Below, in pieces: positions 32,801-38,835 of a stretch of 46,995 nt of DNA. This DNA is from a virus, in IMG/VR virus record IMGVR_UViG_3300030116_001948, positions 42,799-89,793 of that record; one strand, 5' to 3'. The translations under genes and the position numbers were made by a program. Each line of letters opens with the position of its first letter. The first letter of the stretch is position 1. The notes beneath the pieces are model-generated. The model was given only the letters and a program-made list of their open reading frames with translations. It was not told where the DNA came from and ran no database searches.

Positions 32801-34172
32801 TTAACTCTTTATATGTTTCTGCATATGCTAATATAATATCGTTGTATTGATTTACAGTATAATCTATCTGCTGTTGTTGTATATTTTTTAAATATCTACT
32901 CCAGTATGCTTGATACTCAGGACTTTCATTTTGATACCAAGGTTGTTCAGTAAGCCAGTTTCTAGCTTTTTTCATATTGTAATCTCTTGGTATTGCATTC
33001 ATAGAATTATAAATATCTCTTGTAGCTCTATTTTCAAATGATGCTCTACTATTTACACTAAAGAATGCAGCCATTAATGTTTCATATATTTGGTCTTCTA
33101 ATGGTAAATCGTTTAACTCAGAAGTAACAGTACCATAAGAAACACCTGCACCACCACGCATAATAAAGTTAATGGTATTATATTGATCTATTCTATTAGG
33201 TTGCGTTCCTAATGCTTTAGCAAATCCACGAACTACTCTTTCTCCAGAACCACGAACTACTGCGTTACTACTACCTAACATTCTACCAATACTTACATAC
33301 TCACCAATAGTACCAAATATACTACCTGCTACGGCACCATGTACACCAGCCATAGCCATTCCTTTAAATCCTTCACCTCTAGTACCATAAGGTTGTGCAG
33401 ACATAGCCATTAGCAAACTTAAGTGTATAGATTGATTTACAATATTTTCTACTGCTGCTTTATCTATATACTTGCTTTTGAGTATACCTTTGTTCATATA
33501 CTCTAAAATTCTTACGTTATTGTTATGTAAACCTTTTGTAGCTTGTTTCTGTATAAAGTTAGCTGCTAATCCAGGTATAGATACTACACCATATAGTTTT
33601 TGTCCAGTAGCAGGATCAATACCTGTTGGTGTAGGTGATGCTAATTTTGTAGCTCTAGCAAACCTATCCATAGCTTTTTGTATTTTTAGATTACTGTTTT
33701 GCCAATCTTGAGATTTGAGTTCTATACGTTCTGCTACTTTTTCTAAACGTTTGTTGCCGCTTTTCTTAGCTTTTTCTTTCAGTCCACGACTTACGACACC
33801 AGCAGCAGCTCTACCACCAGTAATAGTTGATACTACTAAACTTGGTGCTAATCCAATCAAATGTCCTATGTTATTAGCAATACGTTCTGTAGATGTGTCA
33901 GGTGTATCTGCAAAACCAAAAGTTGTAAAACCTTCAATCAATCCAGATACGGTCTGTGCTAAAACTCCGTCACTACGCCCTTGTCTACCTTCCGTAAGGG
34001 GTAAGCCTGCCTCATTGATTTTAGTCTCCATAAAACGTAAACTACGGGTGTCAAATGACGTAGGAGAACGGTCATAGAATGATTTAAGTCCTCTTGCAAA
34101 CTGAAATTCATCTATTCTACCGCCTTCAAGTTCTTTTTGAAGTAGCGTTATTCTGTTATCTAGTTTAAACAT
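23838..34172 (-). CDS. Giant internal virion / ejection-type protein (3444 aa)
   Basis: ATG at 34172 directly abuts the stop of the 407-aa gene; no frameshift in over 10 kb. It takes more than a fifth of the window. Hydrophobic stretches occur near residues 100-120 (NIGHLIGLAPSLVVSTITGG), 270-295 (MAMAGVHGAVAGSIFGTIG) and about 3299-3319 (NDMMTMALGTLFAYSIFEYA); the rest is charged, mostly helical. Around 1050-1128 is a distinct block with SGTDGVT, GVFKTLG, NKTADFK and YVSGIKEM. It is the last gene of a proposed ejection set (162, 407, 3444 aa), like gp14-gp15-gp16 of T7-type phages but far larger. A tape measure of this length would imply an implausibly long tail. Enzymatic activities are possible but none is clear. 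Confidence 0.85.
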   Translation of the reverse strand: MFKLDNRITLLQKELEGGRIDEFQFARGLKSFYDRSPTSFDTRSLRFMETKINEAGLPLTEGRQGRSDGVLAQTVSGLIEGFTTFGFADTPDTSTERIANNIGHLIGLAPSLVVSTITGGRAAAGVVSRGLKEKAKKSGNKRLEKVAERIELKSQDWQNSNLKIQKAMDRFARATKLASPTPTGIDPATGQKLYGVVSIPGLAANFIQKQATKGLHNNNVRILEYMNKGILKSKYIDKAAVENIVNQSIHLSLLMAMSAQPYGTRGEGFKGMAMAGVHGAVAGSIFGTIGEYVSIGRMLGSSNAVVRGSGERVVRGFAKALGTQPNRIDQYNTINFIMRGGAGVSYGTVTSELNDLPLEDQIYETLMAAFFSVNSRASFENRATRDIYNSMNAIPRDYNMKKARNWLTEQPWYQNESPEYQAYWSRYLKNIQQQQIDYTVNQYNDIILAYAETYKELKEKGIITSEMEQKAKTDRKAKEKILGEMYDALDKQKAEIEESIIANRTENQIGDTEQVAKDIEKKKFRLDSITLEDGRTIEYQVQEVDPLSEHLPKQKSLKNIFIDVKRRNKDASVQDLHNMFKKTIDDVNYDINAFVKEVSGKYRITVSDKQKRELIQTAHYLKEIDRFPIARIYIVGEGALSKDKNLEPTLEKEAPETDSYDKPIGGSKAGNPTHGSSRVNKNNNFSVKEGNTLHYDYEYLTARILERYWDYASNSYKNRPRVKNVAPLSVDIFRYIPEGKTDSKGNRIRPLQLAEHMTDKQLNNMAKQLEKEGAFIYAANGETGRIQVRAYPWARGTKLKDIKALNNFLINELKIPVTKGRYKSNIATLMWRMQETGLIRLGEIPTKDLIREWVKTEPYESVTKFQKRTKHHSGIEIALNPEYFAGYKNLTRTRQVDMDVFNPKNFTDIKLSLDPLVIERFLNDKRYTDIDMTPIFENTYITLYGKRSSKANNDLYEQFAKDNPELIQRVEAHNKKVLESIESGTYRLQDKFNDIGFAKLGAIPEYEPLSQISMSRFSRFEGDTFNHIVIEDLPSSVKNMGKALKENNSGTDGVTMTHQKLFEIVKDNYGYDPRTGVFKTLGLFRPEYGVRGQIINKTADFKMDSYWQAFAEKHNLDKIHYVSGIKEMTGVEPTKVRWNEKTKEFELVGKLNVFKSKIEDNYLNLNVYENFEKIGNQKLLQQVMSNINTFEMDPNTKVGRDYWNKWEELVSKAAAGDPKATALAEKEYLGNKELSGRIDDISIKLLDQILFERPDSKAAQSIIKQILEIERLSDFDKQAMQEWTDYRTNTYNRQLVEDYLIDTNFDPGTYLRPGVREYINERVKQYVAKRLTRPRIRHSYSSKLGLYDVLISGRKQKYSKAKKGLANNEFMMNEGARDVIEVTVYEGKKNEKTMTLGKFWDTWVEMKENPTTKRAQRDFEEYDFVRKNVGFIRSPMISNGGFRIGEFVGFAKTREGISLITNEYNDFMMSGADKDIDSAHMFWGLPKELTTAYKQSFIQDQLVRRKNGKKDTVDLKDPERGRELANAEPSESKGKKQHLADILDTRAKLRNGKISTMSQDSIGLITNGVNQIALELDINRQLEDNTPRTDVKTKGKMRDNYLNAFNELIIDRNVMLNTYIDAADLSNIDLPIVALRKMRARYEWMYEGAETGEMEARRQAIKNMHKLVFGSRRKTDMPLDVQETATHYLEKTQDAKSYLGLIADQYIGLRLELNPWNRFSKEQSVALLKDISEQIISHPIYRKVGIKDFSEHFMKGLNPKEFDNIVEYETFLWNKLNQVIDLSSALKKSNDFKQYAMKELEMTSESVDDFITQVVELTFEQRNRLYQSFTNDQKYFKKHNRRSYGDQIAYTKIILREQLEQLSNRRKEEGKPLPEEAFNRVEDLFDVFYIATPLIKSDFVGFRGENRFEFLRRVNSRINELLKEKEQKEKLGEFFNKSNRLEGLYALRGSLQAEFTGQLPDREQTWAIRARNKEYMSKARYETLKLSQESRQQRIDKLRQELELDKFEEVIMDDLNVPPKGRQSKVDAKPGQEVVLKTKKMVPDLIDLDVLTDPAKLDALIDSLKPLKKSQTPLLKENLNEFKNLIYSQTAVGNEKLLFNLPSEYSFFLKRIDRTSDFIQNIDGTRFGFFMKMMNNKYGKEDVLTKIKRNKELLQEAENTLKADITKDIPLDTFDEFYKKRAKENTKEEFMNISQQYKVYVDSWAKGNSKLVNEVADKTEAKILKDSDTIIYGYNEKTQKIQKYKSRESFEKKNNKYPYIQELEPFRLSELITNEINALNPSRAHLRDPKKLDQVLGIYQRLNKELAPFEQRLQFDRVLKFNEKTGQMEEYGITVPTSTLKTVAETIYRLHVNANQLSDFNTKYIGLVKKVLNESQKGYKDHGNALWEYAAVKHTLGEDNLGPKKGQTTAEEQVDLIKRLEKAESEIKKINQKFYYTNSKGDRVYVEPLEYADIIRTEVIQPIMEYSLNSMIKSNYKNIGKLFEQQTTFPLEFFSNTTLPEGHPKYWQQRMAQLFLNKHGLIEVRRLLWFDKTVRLQADKQTGFDVQKNHFHYDDMVWIKFHLNLRDHILDKYSDYVNNNGSLDWNALGRTKIKEGKKTISMADKVRRDIRAFSGKYGEWSSEVGKFAEDGVSDRFFPQMGQMDTKLNRKFIQEEWLPTEKERIMAKTNYKQLTDAKLAEDVRDRLITFKEAKELEYQRLENKVLEQNKYENPYIDPEAMDMLNQISTRKGKNPYPGMGTTTHARSRLERSMPGWRSDGNVPLDYMNSLSRGLMQNIGAMYSRIYLDKFLTQSKQNPRMRENAEKWHATMIDFTRGYMGFPSTRVLEVHGVTAKEMQLLKDWQKANFDQEWKVGKLDVVSKKLLYDLEQQSIPTTSEQRMKKRELIVRAYKSTNGNKLNALRKELKTVKSEQRKEEIIVEMANLKQKMYENVKKQFAKYLETQTIKNLNEFIKDENIDKLNINNTPRQWFSDESVGNLGLKLENRISKVYGGITGKKLFPSLPDNVQARHKALVDRAQYISDLEGRFELLSLLFSPKAAITNIYGGYQNIITDTGFDHFFKSGDTNYLIKEVFAGQKFKLFNKQTGKFEFRELRNREDIHEMIDSLGLLEGNLLQELAYIQANEPVQAKKFLKELVKKVTAHTRAEKLYGNSKEVNDKINKYVNTTVGELAKKYNVNKAVMDKGSFFMSSTEKHLRRKAFLAHYLKAREIYSDLEGNVRVTDEFLVDSARKGVEASQFIYHATFRPNFSNTAFGRIMTRFQPYAWNSIRRRKVIFEDMMAAEGHPNFEVTKRFQRQVANDMMTMALGTLFAYSIFEYALSPPMSWMKETAEFLFGDEETRKKAFFNQYPIQALAPLQIITPPASRFILPHINGMVNGDYEAFWKYTAWTYVPGGRFARDVYKTVNNPKYAVEYQTGLPYNSFKWHMAKVRRQAEQREINEDPTT

Positions 34173-35396
34173 TTATCGTTGTAATGCCTGTATCCAGGTA
34201 TTTAACATCTTAATAGAATCACCGTAATACTGTTTGTAGTTTTCTATATTTTCTTTAGAAGTGCTGCCAAACTTAGTATCTTTCATTAAACGCTCTGCTA
34301 ATGTTTTAGCTTCAATTAGGTCTTTCAAAGCTTCTTTTTGTCTTGATCTGTTAATACCACCGAACTTGTCTTCCAATGCATATTGTGCTTGCATAGTAGC
34401 TAAGCCTAAAGATGATGAATATGCATTCTTTGTAGCAGTTGCTAGCTCCATTCTTTGCTCAGGAGAACGACCAAAAAATCTATCTCTTTTAGTATTTTTG
34501 CTAACATTCCCTACAATTTCATTAATATCAAACTCAGGAGTTGCTCCGCTTTGTAAAACATTTCTCATAGCAAATCCTTTTTGATTATCAACTACCATTT
34601 GTGCATACAAACCATCGTTTTGCATATTTAATAAATTTCTAGCAGCTAACATACTTGCTGGATCTTGCATATTTAATCCACCGTACAAAGCATTAAATCC
34701 TTGTTGTGTAGAAGAATGTTCTTCTTGGAACTGAGGACTTACACCAGATGCTTCATAAATAGCTTTTAAAACTTCTTCTTGGTTTCTTCTTTGGTCAAAT
34801 AAAGTATCACCTCTTCTCACCATATTTCCAGTTTCAAAATCATATTCTCTTGCACCTAATTGTTGTCGTTTTCTTTGCATACCAGCACCTTCTGGTGCAA
34901 AAAAACCACGAGATGCATCAAATATAAGATTTCCAAAAAATCTACCTTTTTCATAATCATAATTATTTTCATCAAGAAACTTTTGAAATTTAGTTTGACT
35001 ATCTGCTATTTTCTTTGCATTGTTAGCAAACCATTCTGTATCATTGTCTCTTCTTGCTTGCCTCATTTCTTCATCAAACTTTTTATCTCTTTCGTTTAAT
35101 CCTTGATTATATTCATTAATAGCATTTGTTGATTTTGTAGTTACAATACCTTGAGTGCTTATTCTTTCAAGAAAATCTTTCTGACCTTCATCCATTTCTG
35201 TTAATCTAAAGTCTTGTCTATCTTCCAACTCCTCCATTTTAAAATCTTGAAGTTGTTGATTAAGTCTCATTTGAGATTGTTCTTCAATTTTAACTCTTTC
35301 TTGAAAATCGGGTTCACGTATATCACGCATCAATCCCGACAATGATTGACTCGTAATACTTAGTGCATTTAAAAAATCTGTTTGATAGTTACTCAT
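34173..35396 (-). CDS. Coiled-coil internal virion protein (407 aa)
   Basis: ATG at 35396 (TAATG with the upstream gene). Gln/Glu/Arg-rich helices dominate: EERVKIEEQSQ-like first 90 residues, FDEEMRQARRDNDTEWFANN, and ALKDLIEAKTLAERLMKDTK near the end. No membrane segment. The middle position in a three-gene set (small membrane-touching protein, this one, giant protein) matches ejection-protein operons of podoviruses. Function inferred from order and composition. Confidence 0.65.
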   Translation of the reverse strand: MSNYQTDFLNALSITSQSLSGLMRDIREPDFQERVKIEEQSQMRLNQQLQDFKMEELEDRQDFRLTEMDEGQKDFLERISTQGIVTTKSTNAINEYNQGLNERDKKFDEEMRQARRDNDTEWFANNAKKIADSQTKFQKFLDENNYDYEKGRFFGNLIFDASRGFFAPEGAGMQRKRQQLGAREYDFETGNMVRRGDTLFDQRRNQEEVLKAIYEASGVSPQFQEEHSSTQQGFNALYGGLNMQDPASMLAARNLLNMQNDGLYAQMVVDNQKGFAMRNVLQSGATPEFDINEIVGNVSKNTKRDRFFGRSPEQRMELATATKNAYSSSLGLATMQAQYALEDKFGGINRSRQKEALKDLIEAKTLAERLMKDTKFGSTSKENIENYKQYYGDSIKMLNTWIQALQR

Positions 35397-35884
35397 TATC
35401 CTACATTTCCTTTCTTAATATTGTCTTGCATTTGTAAAGCTTCTACAGAAGGAAGACTAACTCCTTGCTCTAGTGCTTGTGCTCTTAATTGTCTTTCAGC
35501 TGCATCTATAGTACCTAAACGTTGTTCAAGTGCTTGTGACTGCTGTAATAAACTTGCTTCACCTTGTAATCCAATAGCTGCTAATCTAGACGTTGGATCT
35601 CCTAACGCTGGATTTGAATATCCTGCTAAACCAGCTCTACCATAACCAGACATATCAGCCATATATCCAGCTCTAGCTTGATCTACTTGCAATCCTTGTT
35701 GATCAAATCTTAGTCCAGCCATTGTAGCCGCATCTTGTCTATACTGACTATACAATGGTTGTAAATCTAAAATACCCTTACTAGTCTCTGATGCAACTCT
35801 ACGTTGACGTGCTTGTTCTCTTTTTTTAGCATCGTGTGCTATTACACCACCAACTAATGCTCCTATTGCATATCCCCAAGCCAT
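35396..35884 (-). CDS. Small internal virion protein with N-terminal glycine-rich membrane helix (162 aa)
   Basis: ATG at 35884. Begins MAWGYAIGALVGGVIAHDAK, a short glycine-rich hydrophobic helix, followed by Ala/Gln/Leu-rich helices (LRFDQQGLQVDQARAGYMAD, LLQQSQALEQRLGTIDAAER). This plan recalls T7 gp14 and P22 gp7-like ejection proteins that enter the host envelope first. It precedes the 407-aa and giant genes with coupled starts, which supports a shared role. Confidence 0.65.
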   Translation of the reverse strand: MAWGYAIGALVGGVIAHDAKKREQARQRRVASETSKGILDLQPLYSQYRQDAATMAGLRFDQQGLQVDQARAGYMADMSGYGRAGLAGYSNPALGDPTSRLAAIGLQGEASLLQQSQALEQRLGTIDAAERQLRAQALEQGVSLPSVEALQMQDNIKKGNVG

Positions 35885-36096
35885 TACTTTACCTCCTCTT
35901 GGTTGCCAAATGGTTTAAATTCTAAATTAGGAGAAATAGCCTTTAACCAATTTAATTCTTTAAAATATGGTGCATACTCTTTTGACATCTCTCTTTTTAA
36001 AGAATCTAATTCATCCATTTGTTGTATAAAAACATCATCTTCCTGCTTCGGTTGTTCAGCAGGTTGCACCATTTCTTTATTCATTTCTTCAGCCAT
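35884..36096 (-). CDS. Small acidic virion-region protein (70 aa)
   Basis: ATG at 36096 with AAAGGAGATAGATA upstream; TAATG coupling to the next gene. Sequence MAEEMNKEMVQPAEQPKQED, then DELDSLKREMSKEYAPYFKE and LNWLKAISPNLEF. Acidic and helical; perhaps a chaperone or minor component for the ejection proteins that follow. Not recognised. Confidence 0.55.
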   Translation of the reverse strand: MAEEMNKEMVQPAEQPKQEDDVFIQQMDELDSLKREMSKEYAPYFKELNWLKAISPNLEFKPFGNQEEVK

Positions 36097-36592
36097 TATC
36101 TATCTCCTTTAATCTTTTTATTGCTGTTACAAAATCTTCTACACGTACTGGTGTTTGTTTATACCAACGTGAATGTCTACCCGAATCCTTGTCTGCATAC
36201 ATTATTTCATCAATAGCACGATCATATTCTTTATGACATAAACATTTCCAAGCAGTCGGAAACTTCTTAGTCCAACTTCTACCTAACTGATAATTAACAG
36301 ATGTTAATGCTATAACAATATGTTCATCGTCTGTAGATAGTATACTAGCTTGTTTTTTAGCTGCTTGTAAAGCAGTGGTTATATCTTCCATATACCATTC
36401 TTTAATCTTGTAGTCATCTACTTCAGTTCCAACAGGGAAATCTTCCTGTTCTTGTTTTGTAAGTAAATGCCCAATACCACAAGTAGGTTTATTTAATGTA
36501 TCAAGATATACTTCGTTTTTATATCCTTCACGAAGTTTCATATGTTCATACAATTTTTCTTCAAATGTTTTTTTATTTATTGCCAAAGCCAT
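36089..36592 (-). CDS. Endolysin, T4-like lysozyme (GH24, 167 aa)
   Basis: Cleaves peptidoglycan glycan strands at the end of infection or at entry. The start chosen is ATG at 36592 (MALAINKKTFEEKLYEHMK) with GGGAG upstream; an in-frame ATG at 36628 has no ribosome site and lies deeper in the upstream gene. Catalytic residues keep T4 lysozyme spacing: E22 (LREG), D31 (YLDT), T37 (PTCGIGH). The later part has SVNYQLGRSWTKKFPTAWKC. No signal peptide, so release would need a holin, unless it is carried in the virion; its place among virion genes allows either. Confidence 0.88.
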   Translation of the reverse strand: MALAINKKTFEEKLYEHMKLREGYKNEVYLDTLNKPTCGIGHLLTKQEQEDFPVGTEVDDYKIKEWYMEDITTALQAAKKQASILSTDDEHIVIALTSVNYQLGRSWTKKFPTAWKCLCHKEYDRAIDEIMYADKDSGRHSRWYKQTPVRVEDFVTAIKRLKEIDNG

Positions 36593-37478
36593 ATCCAAAT
36601 CTTGCTCCCATATAGTTTCTAGTAACATTATTTACTGCTTGTCTATTATTCATATAAAAATCGTACATATTATTAAAATAACCCATTCCTTGCATAAATA
36701 TATTTCTATTTACAAAATCATCATTTGTATTAGGTTGAGTCATAGCTTGAGTGCTAACAACTGGCGGTTGTTGACCCATTACTGGACCAGGAGTAACGCT
36801 ATTTTGTTGATTAATAACATTAGGACTTATCATTCCTCTTCCCATAAATCCACCAGGCATTACTGGAGCTTGTGGATTGTACTGATTAATTAATCCAGTA
36901 GGATTTTGATATGTATTAAAACCTTGAGATGTAAACATATTTCCTACATTTACAGTAGGAGTATTTTGAACCGTTCTACCTTCATTGTCTATTGAATAGT
37001 CTTTCATGCCATTTAAATAAAAAGCTCTCAGCTTTATTCTGTCTTGAAAGTTTTTCATTTTTCTTTCACCAAGATTTTGACCATCTATAATTATATCATC
37101 TCCAGCTTGAAATTGACGTAAAGATCTTTGAGTAGGTTGTCTAAGAGTTTGTCTAATATATCTTCTAAAGTTTCCATAACCTCTTTTTTCATCGTCTGGC
37201 AAAGCGTTCCATTCAGCTCTTTTTGCTTTTCTTTGAGAAAACATTTCTTTTAAACCTTCAAATCCTTCCTGCAATCCTTCTTGTATAGCAGGAATAGTTT
37301 CTGCTACTTGCCCACCTACTCTAGCACCCATAATCATACTAGGTATATAAAATAACGCTTTACCTAATGCACTATCTTGAAACTCTCTTCGTTCTGCTAA
37401 ATTGCCTTCACCAATACGCAGCATTGTATCGCCAACAACACTATTAGGTGTTACTCTTTCATCACTACCATTTGCCAT
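36573..37478 (-). CDS. Asn/Gln/Pro-rich virion-region protein (301 aa)
   Basis: The ATG at 37478 (MANGSDERVTPNSVVGDTML) has GGAGGAAGTATA upstream and overlaps the preceding stop, so it is preferred over an ATG ten codons upstream. A short hydrophobic part (KALFYIPSMIMGARVGG) is followed by a basic helix region (RRYIRQTLRQPTQRSLRQFQ). Residues about 185-300 are Asn/Gln/Pro/Gly/Met-rich and probably extended. It overlaps the lysozyme start by 20 bases. Likely an internal virion protein, unproven. Confidence 0.6.
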   Translation of the reverse strand: MANGSDERVTPNSVVGDTMLRIGEGNLAERREFQDSALGKALFYIPSMIMGARVGGQVAETIPAIQEGLQEGFEGLKEMFSQRKAKRAEWNALPDDEKRGYGNFRRYIRQTLRQPTQRSLRQFQAGDDIIIDGQNLGERKMKNFQDRIKLRAFYLNGMKDYSIDNEGRTVQNTPTVNVGNMFTSQGFNTYQNPTGLINQYNPQAPVMPGGFMGRGMISPNVINQQNSVTPGPVMGQQPPVVSTQAMTQPNTNDDFVNRNIFMQGMGYFNNMYDFYMNNRQAVNNVTRNYMGARFGYGFGNK

Positions 37479-37693
37479 TATACTTCCTCCAAATCTGTTT
37501 TCATCCATCTATCAGCAACTTTAATATATAAAAAACTACCAGCATCGTTTTCCACCACAACACGATCACCACTAAATCCATCTCCGTTATCTGGTACTTC
37601 TGATTGTACCTTTATAGGTGTTTCCATAGAATTTTCTACTTCACTTACCTTAGAAGATTGTTCTTTTAAAATATCTAATATACTTTGTCTCAT
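37478..37693 (-). CDS. Small protein (71 aa)
   Basis: ATG at 37693 overlaps the previous stop. Acidic helix first (ILDILKEQSSKVSEVENSME), then a beta part (DGFSGDRVVVENDAGSFLYI) ending KVADRWMKTDLEEV. Such small beta proteins sometimes decorate virions. Function unknown. Confidence 0.55.
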   Translation of the reverse strand: MRQSILDILKEQSSKVSEVENSMETPIKVQSEVPDNGDGFSGDRVVVENDAGSFLYIKVADRWMKTDLEEV

Positions 37694-37932
37694 TATCTAA
37701 AACTCTTAGTTTTTTTAGCAATTTTTTTAGGTTGCTTACTATGTTGCTTACCTTTTTTAGTATCTTTTCTTTTTTTACGAGTAGTTGCAGCATACTCTGC
37801 ACTACTCAAACTTTTTATAGCAGCATCTGGTAAATAACGTTCACCAGTCTCAGCAGACGGTTTGCCAGACTTTGTACGCCATTTTTGTTTAGTCCATTTA
37901 TCTAAACTTTGTTGCGATTTAGCCTTAGCCAT
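37693..37932 (-). CDS. Basic miniprotein, DUF5872-like (79 aa)
   Basis: ATG at 37932 overlaps the previous stop (TAATG). Contains KWTKQKWRTKSGKPS, GERYLPDAAIKSLSSAEYAA and TRKKRKDTKKGKQHSKQPKK. The RYLP-A-K-L-S-E-Y-T-K-K...G-K-Q-x-x-Q-P order matches what I remember of DUF5872 proteins in phages and large viruses. Strongly basic. First listed in a six-gene string of small basic proteins; probably packaged with or bound to DNA, but this is inference. Confidence 0.6.
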   Translation of the reverse strand: MAKAKSQQSLDKWTKQKWRTKSGKPSAETGERYLPDAAIKSLSSAEYAATTRKKRKDTKKGKQHSKQPKKIAKKTKSFR

Positions 37933-38108
37933 TATTTATATCCTCCGCCTGCTGCTTTGTATCTTCTAGCTAATAATTGTGCTTTACGTGCAGACCATTG
38001 TCCTGGTTTGCCTCCTTTACTACCAGCTTTAATTTGCTCAAACAAACGTTTACGCATACCTGGTTTGGTATAATTACCAGCTTCGTTTACTCTACTTTTT
38101 TTTGCCAT
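37932..38108 (-). CDS. Basic miniprotein (58 aa)
   Basis: ATG at 38108, sharing a base with the next start. Sequence MAKKSRVNEAGNYTKPGMRK, then KAGSKGGKPGQWSARKAQLL and the end KAAGGGYK. The GNYTKP-MRK and GKPGQWSARKAQLLA blocks recur in small marine phage and large-virus proteins of unknown function. Overlaps the 3' end of the 57-aa gene by 17 bases across an A-rich run. A DNA-binding or virion role is suggested by charge. Confidence 0.65.
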   Translation of the reverse strand: MAKKSRVNEAGNYTKPGMRKRLFEQIKAGSKGGKPGQWSARKAQLLARRYKAAGGGYK

Positions 38109-38265
38109 TTTTTTTCTTTTTCATTATTGCGTTTTGTAATTTCTTAGGCAACTTCTTTTGTTTAGCAGTTAATCCTTTGCCGTTCATTTTCTTTCTTCCA
38201 GCAGCTTTTGCTTTTTTAGAAGGTCTACCTCTTTTACTTCCGTATGTTCCTTTTCCGTAAGGCAT
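38092..38265 (-). CDS. Basic miniprotein (57 aa)
   Basis: ATG at 38265 with AAAGGAGTAAAAT. Sequence MPYGKGTYGSKRGRPSKKAK, then MNGKGLTAKQKKLPKKLQNA and a lysine tail (MKKKKNGKKK). I count 23 Lys/Arg in 57 residues. The GLTAKQKKLPKKLQ block recurs in phage genomes. Protamine-like composition. Confidence 0.6.
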   Translation of the reverse strand: MPYGKGTYGSKRGRPSKKAKAAGRKKMNGKGLTAKQKKLPKKLQNAIMKKKKNGKKK

Positions 38266-38276
38266 ATTTTACTCCT

Positions 38277-38564
38277 TTACCATTTTACTTTATGCGACCA
38301 ATATCTAGCACTTAATTTGCTTGGTTTAGCATCTTGTGCATTGTGTCTAGCATAATATGATTTACGTCTTGCTTTATCTTTTTTACTCTTTGGATTTTTA
38401 CCAGCTCCTCTTACGCCTTGCTGTCCAAATCTTATTAACTTTGTTTTATCTCCAACTTTAGCTACCACTACGTGTGATTTCTTAGGATGATTAGGTGTTC
38501 TTTTAGGTTTATTATAACCAGACACACCTGCTCTTGCTAGTTTAGGATCTTTCTTCTTAGCCAT
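38277..38564 (-). CDS. Basic conserved phage protein (95 aa)
   Basis: ATG at 38564 (TAATG). Sequence has SGYNKPKRTPNHPKKSHVVV, then DKTKLIRFGQQGVRGAGKNP and a C-terminus ARYWSHKVKW. The HP-KSHVV-A ... IRFGQQGV-GAG order is a pattern I know from phage proteins of unknown function with a short beta domain flanked by basic tails. It may bind nucleic acid. Confidence applies to the gene, not the role. Confidence 0.65.
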   Translation of the reverse strand: MAKKKDPKLARAGVSGYNKPKRTPNHPKKSHVVVAKVGDKTKLIRFGQQGVRGAGKNPKSKKDKARRKSYYARHNAQDAKPSKLSARYWSHKVKW

Positions 38565-38695
38565 TACTTTTTTCCTTTTTTAATAGTTTTAATTTTACCA
38601 TTTTTAGTTCTAGCATATTTATGTGTTTTAGTTTCACGAATTAAAGTTCCTGAATAACGTTTGCCTTTCCACATCCAACTTACAGTTTTAGCCAT
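38564..38695 (-). CDS. Basic miniprotein (43 aa)
   Basis: ATG at 38695, sharing bases with both neighbours (TAATG on each side). Sequence MAKTVSWMWKGKRYSGTLIR, then THKYARTKNGKIKTIKKGKK. A small beta-hairpin-like, very basic protein. Coupled translation with the genes on both sides supports it as a real gene. Confidence 0.6.
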   Translation of the reverse strand: MAKTVSWMWKGKRYSGTLIRETKTHKYARTKNGKIKTIKKGKK

Positions 38696-38835
38696 TATCC
38701 TTGTCCTCTTTTACGTTTTTTATAATACTTCTTGCTTAACTTATTACCGTATTTAGTACGTTTGCCACGACCTTGTCTAGTTTTTTTCTTTGTAGGTTTT
38801 CTAACCTCTACAGATCCAAAACCTTTTCTTCTCAT
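38695..38835 (-). CDS. Basic miniprotein (46 aa)
   Basis: ATG at 38835 overlaps the stop of the large tail gene (ATGA). Sequence MRRKGFGSVEVRKPTKKKTR and RTKYGNKLSKKYYKKRKRGQ. I count 21 Lys/Arg in 46 residues, the most basic of the series. The RTKYGNKLSKKYYKK block is recurrent in marine phages. Probably nucleic-acid binding. Confidence 0.6.
   Translation of the reverse strand: MRRKGFGSVEVRKPTKKKTRQGRGKRTKYGNKLSKKYYKKRKRGQG

Noticed and set aside
23838-34172. N4-type virion RNA polymerase
   Set aside because: Length is similar, but I could not find the single-subunit polymerase motifs (R-K-YG motif B, HDS-type motif C). Left only as a question for structure search.
36593-36628. Longer start for the lysozyme (ATG at 36628)
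   Set aside because: No ribosome site and greater overlap with the upstream gene; the ATG at 36592 has GGGAG upstream.
37932-38265. Possible frameshift between the 57-aa and 58-aa basic genes in an A-rich run
   Set aside because: Careful codon counting shows two intact overlapping genes (17-base overlap), each with its own start and stop.
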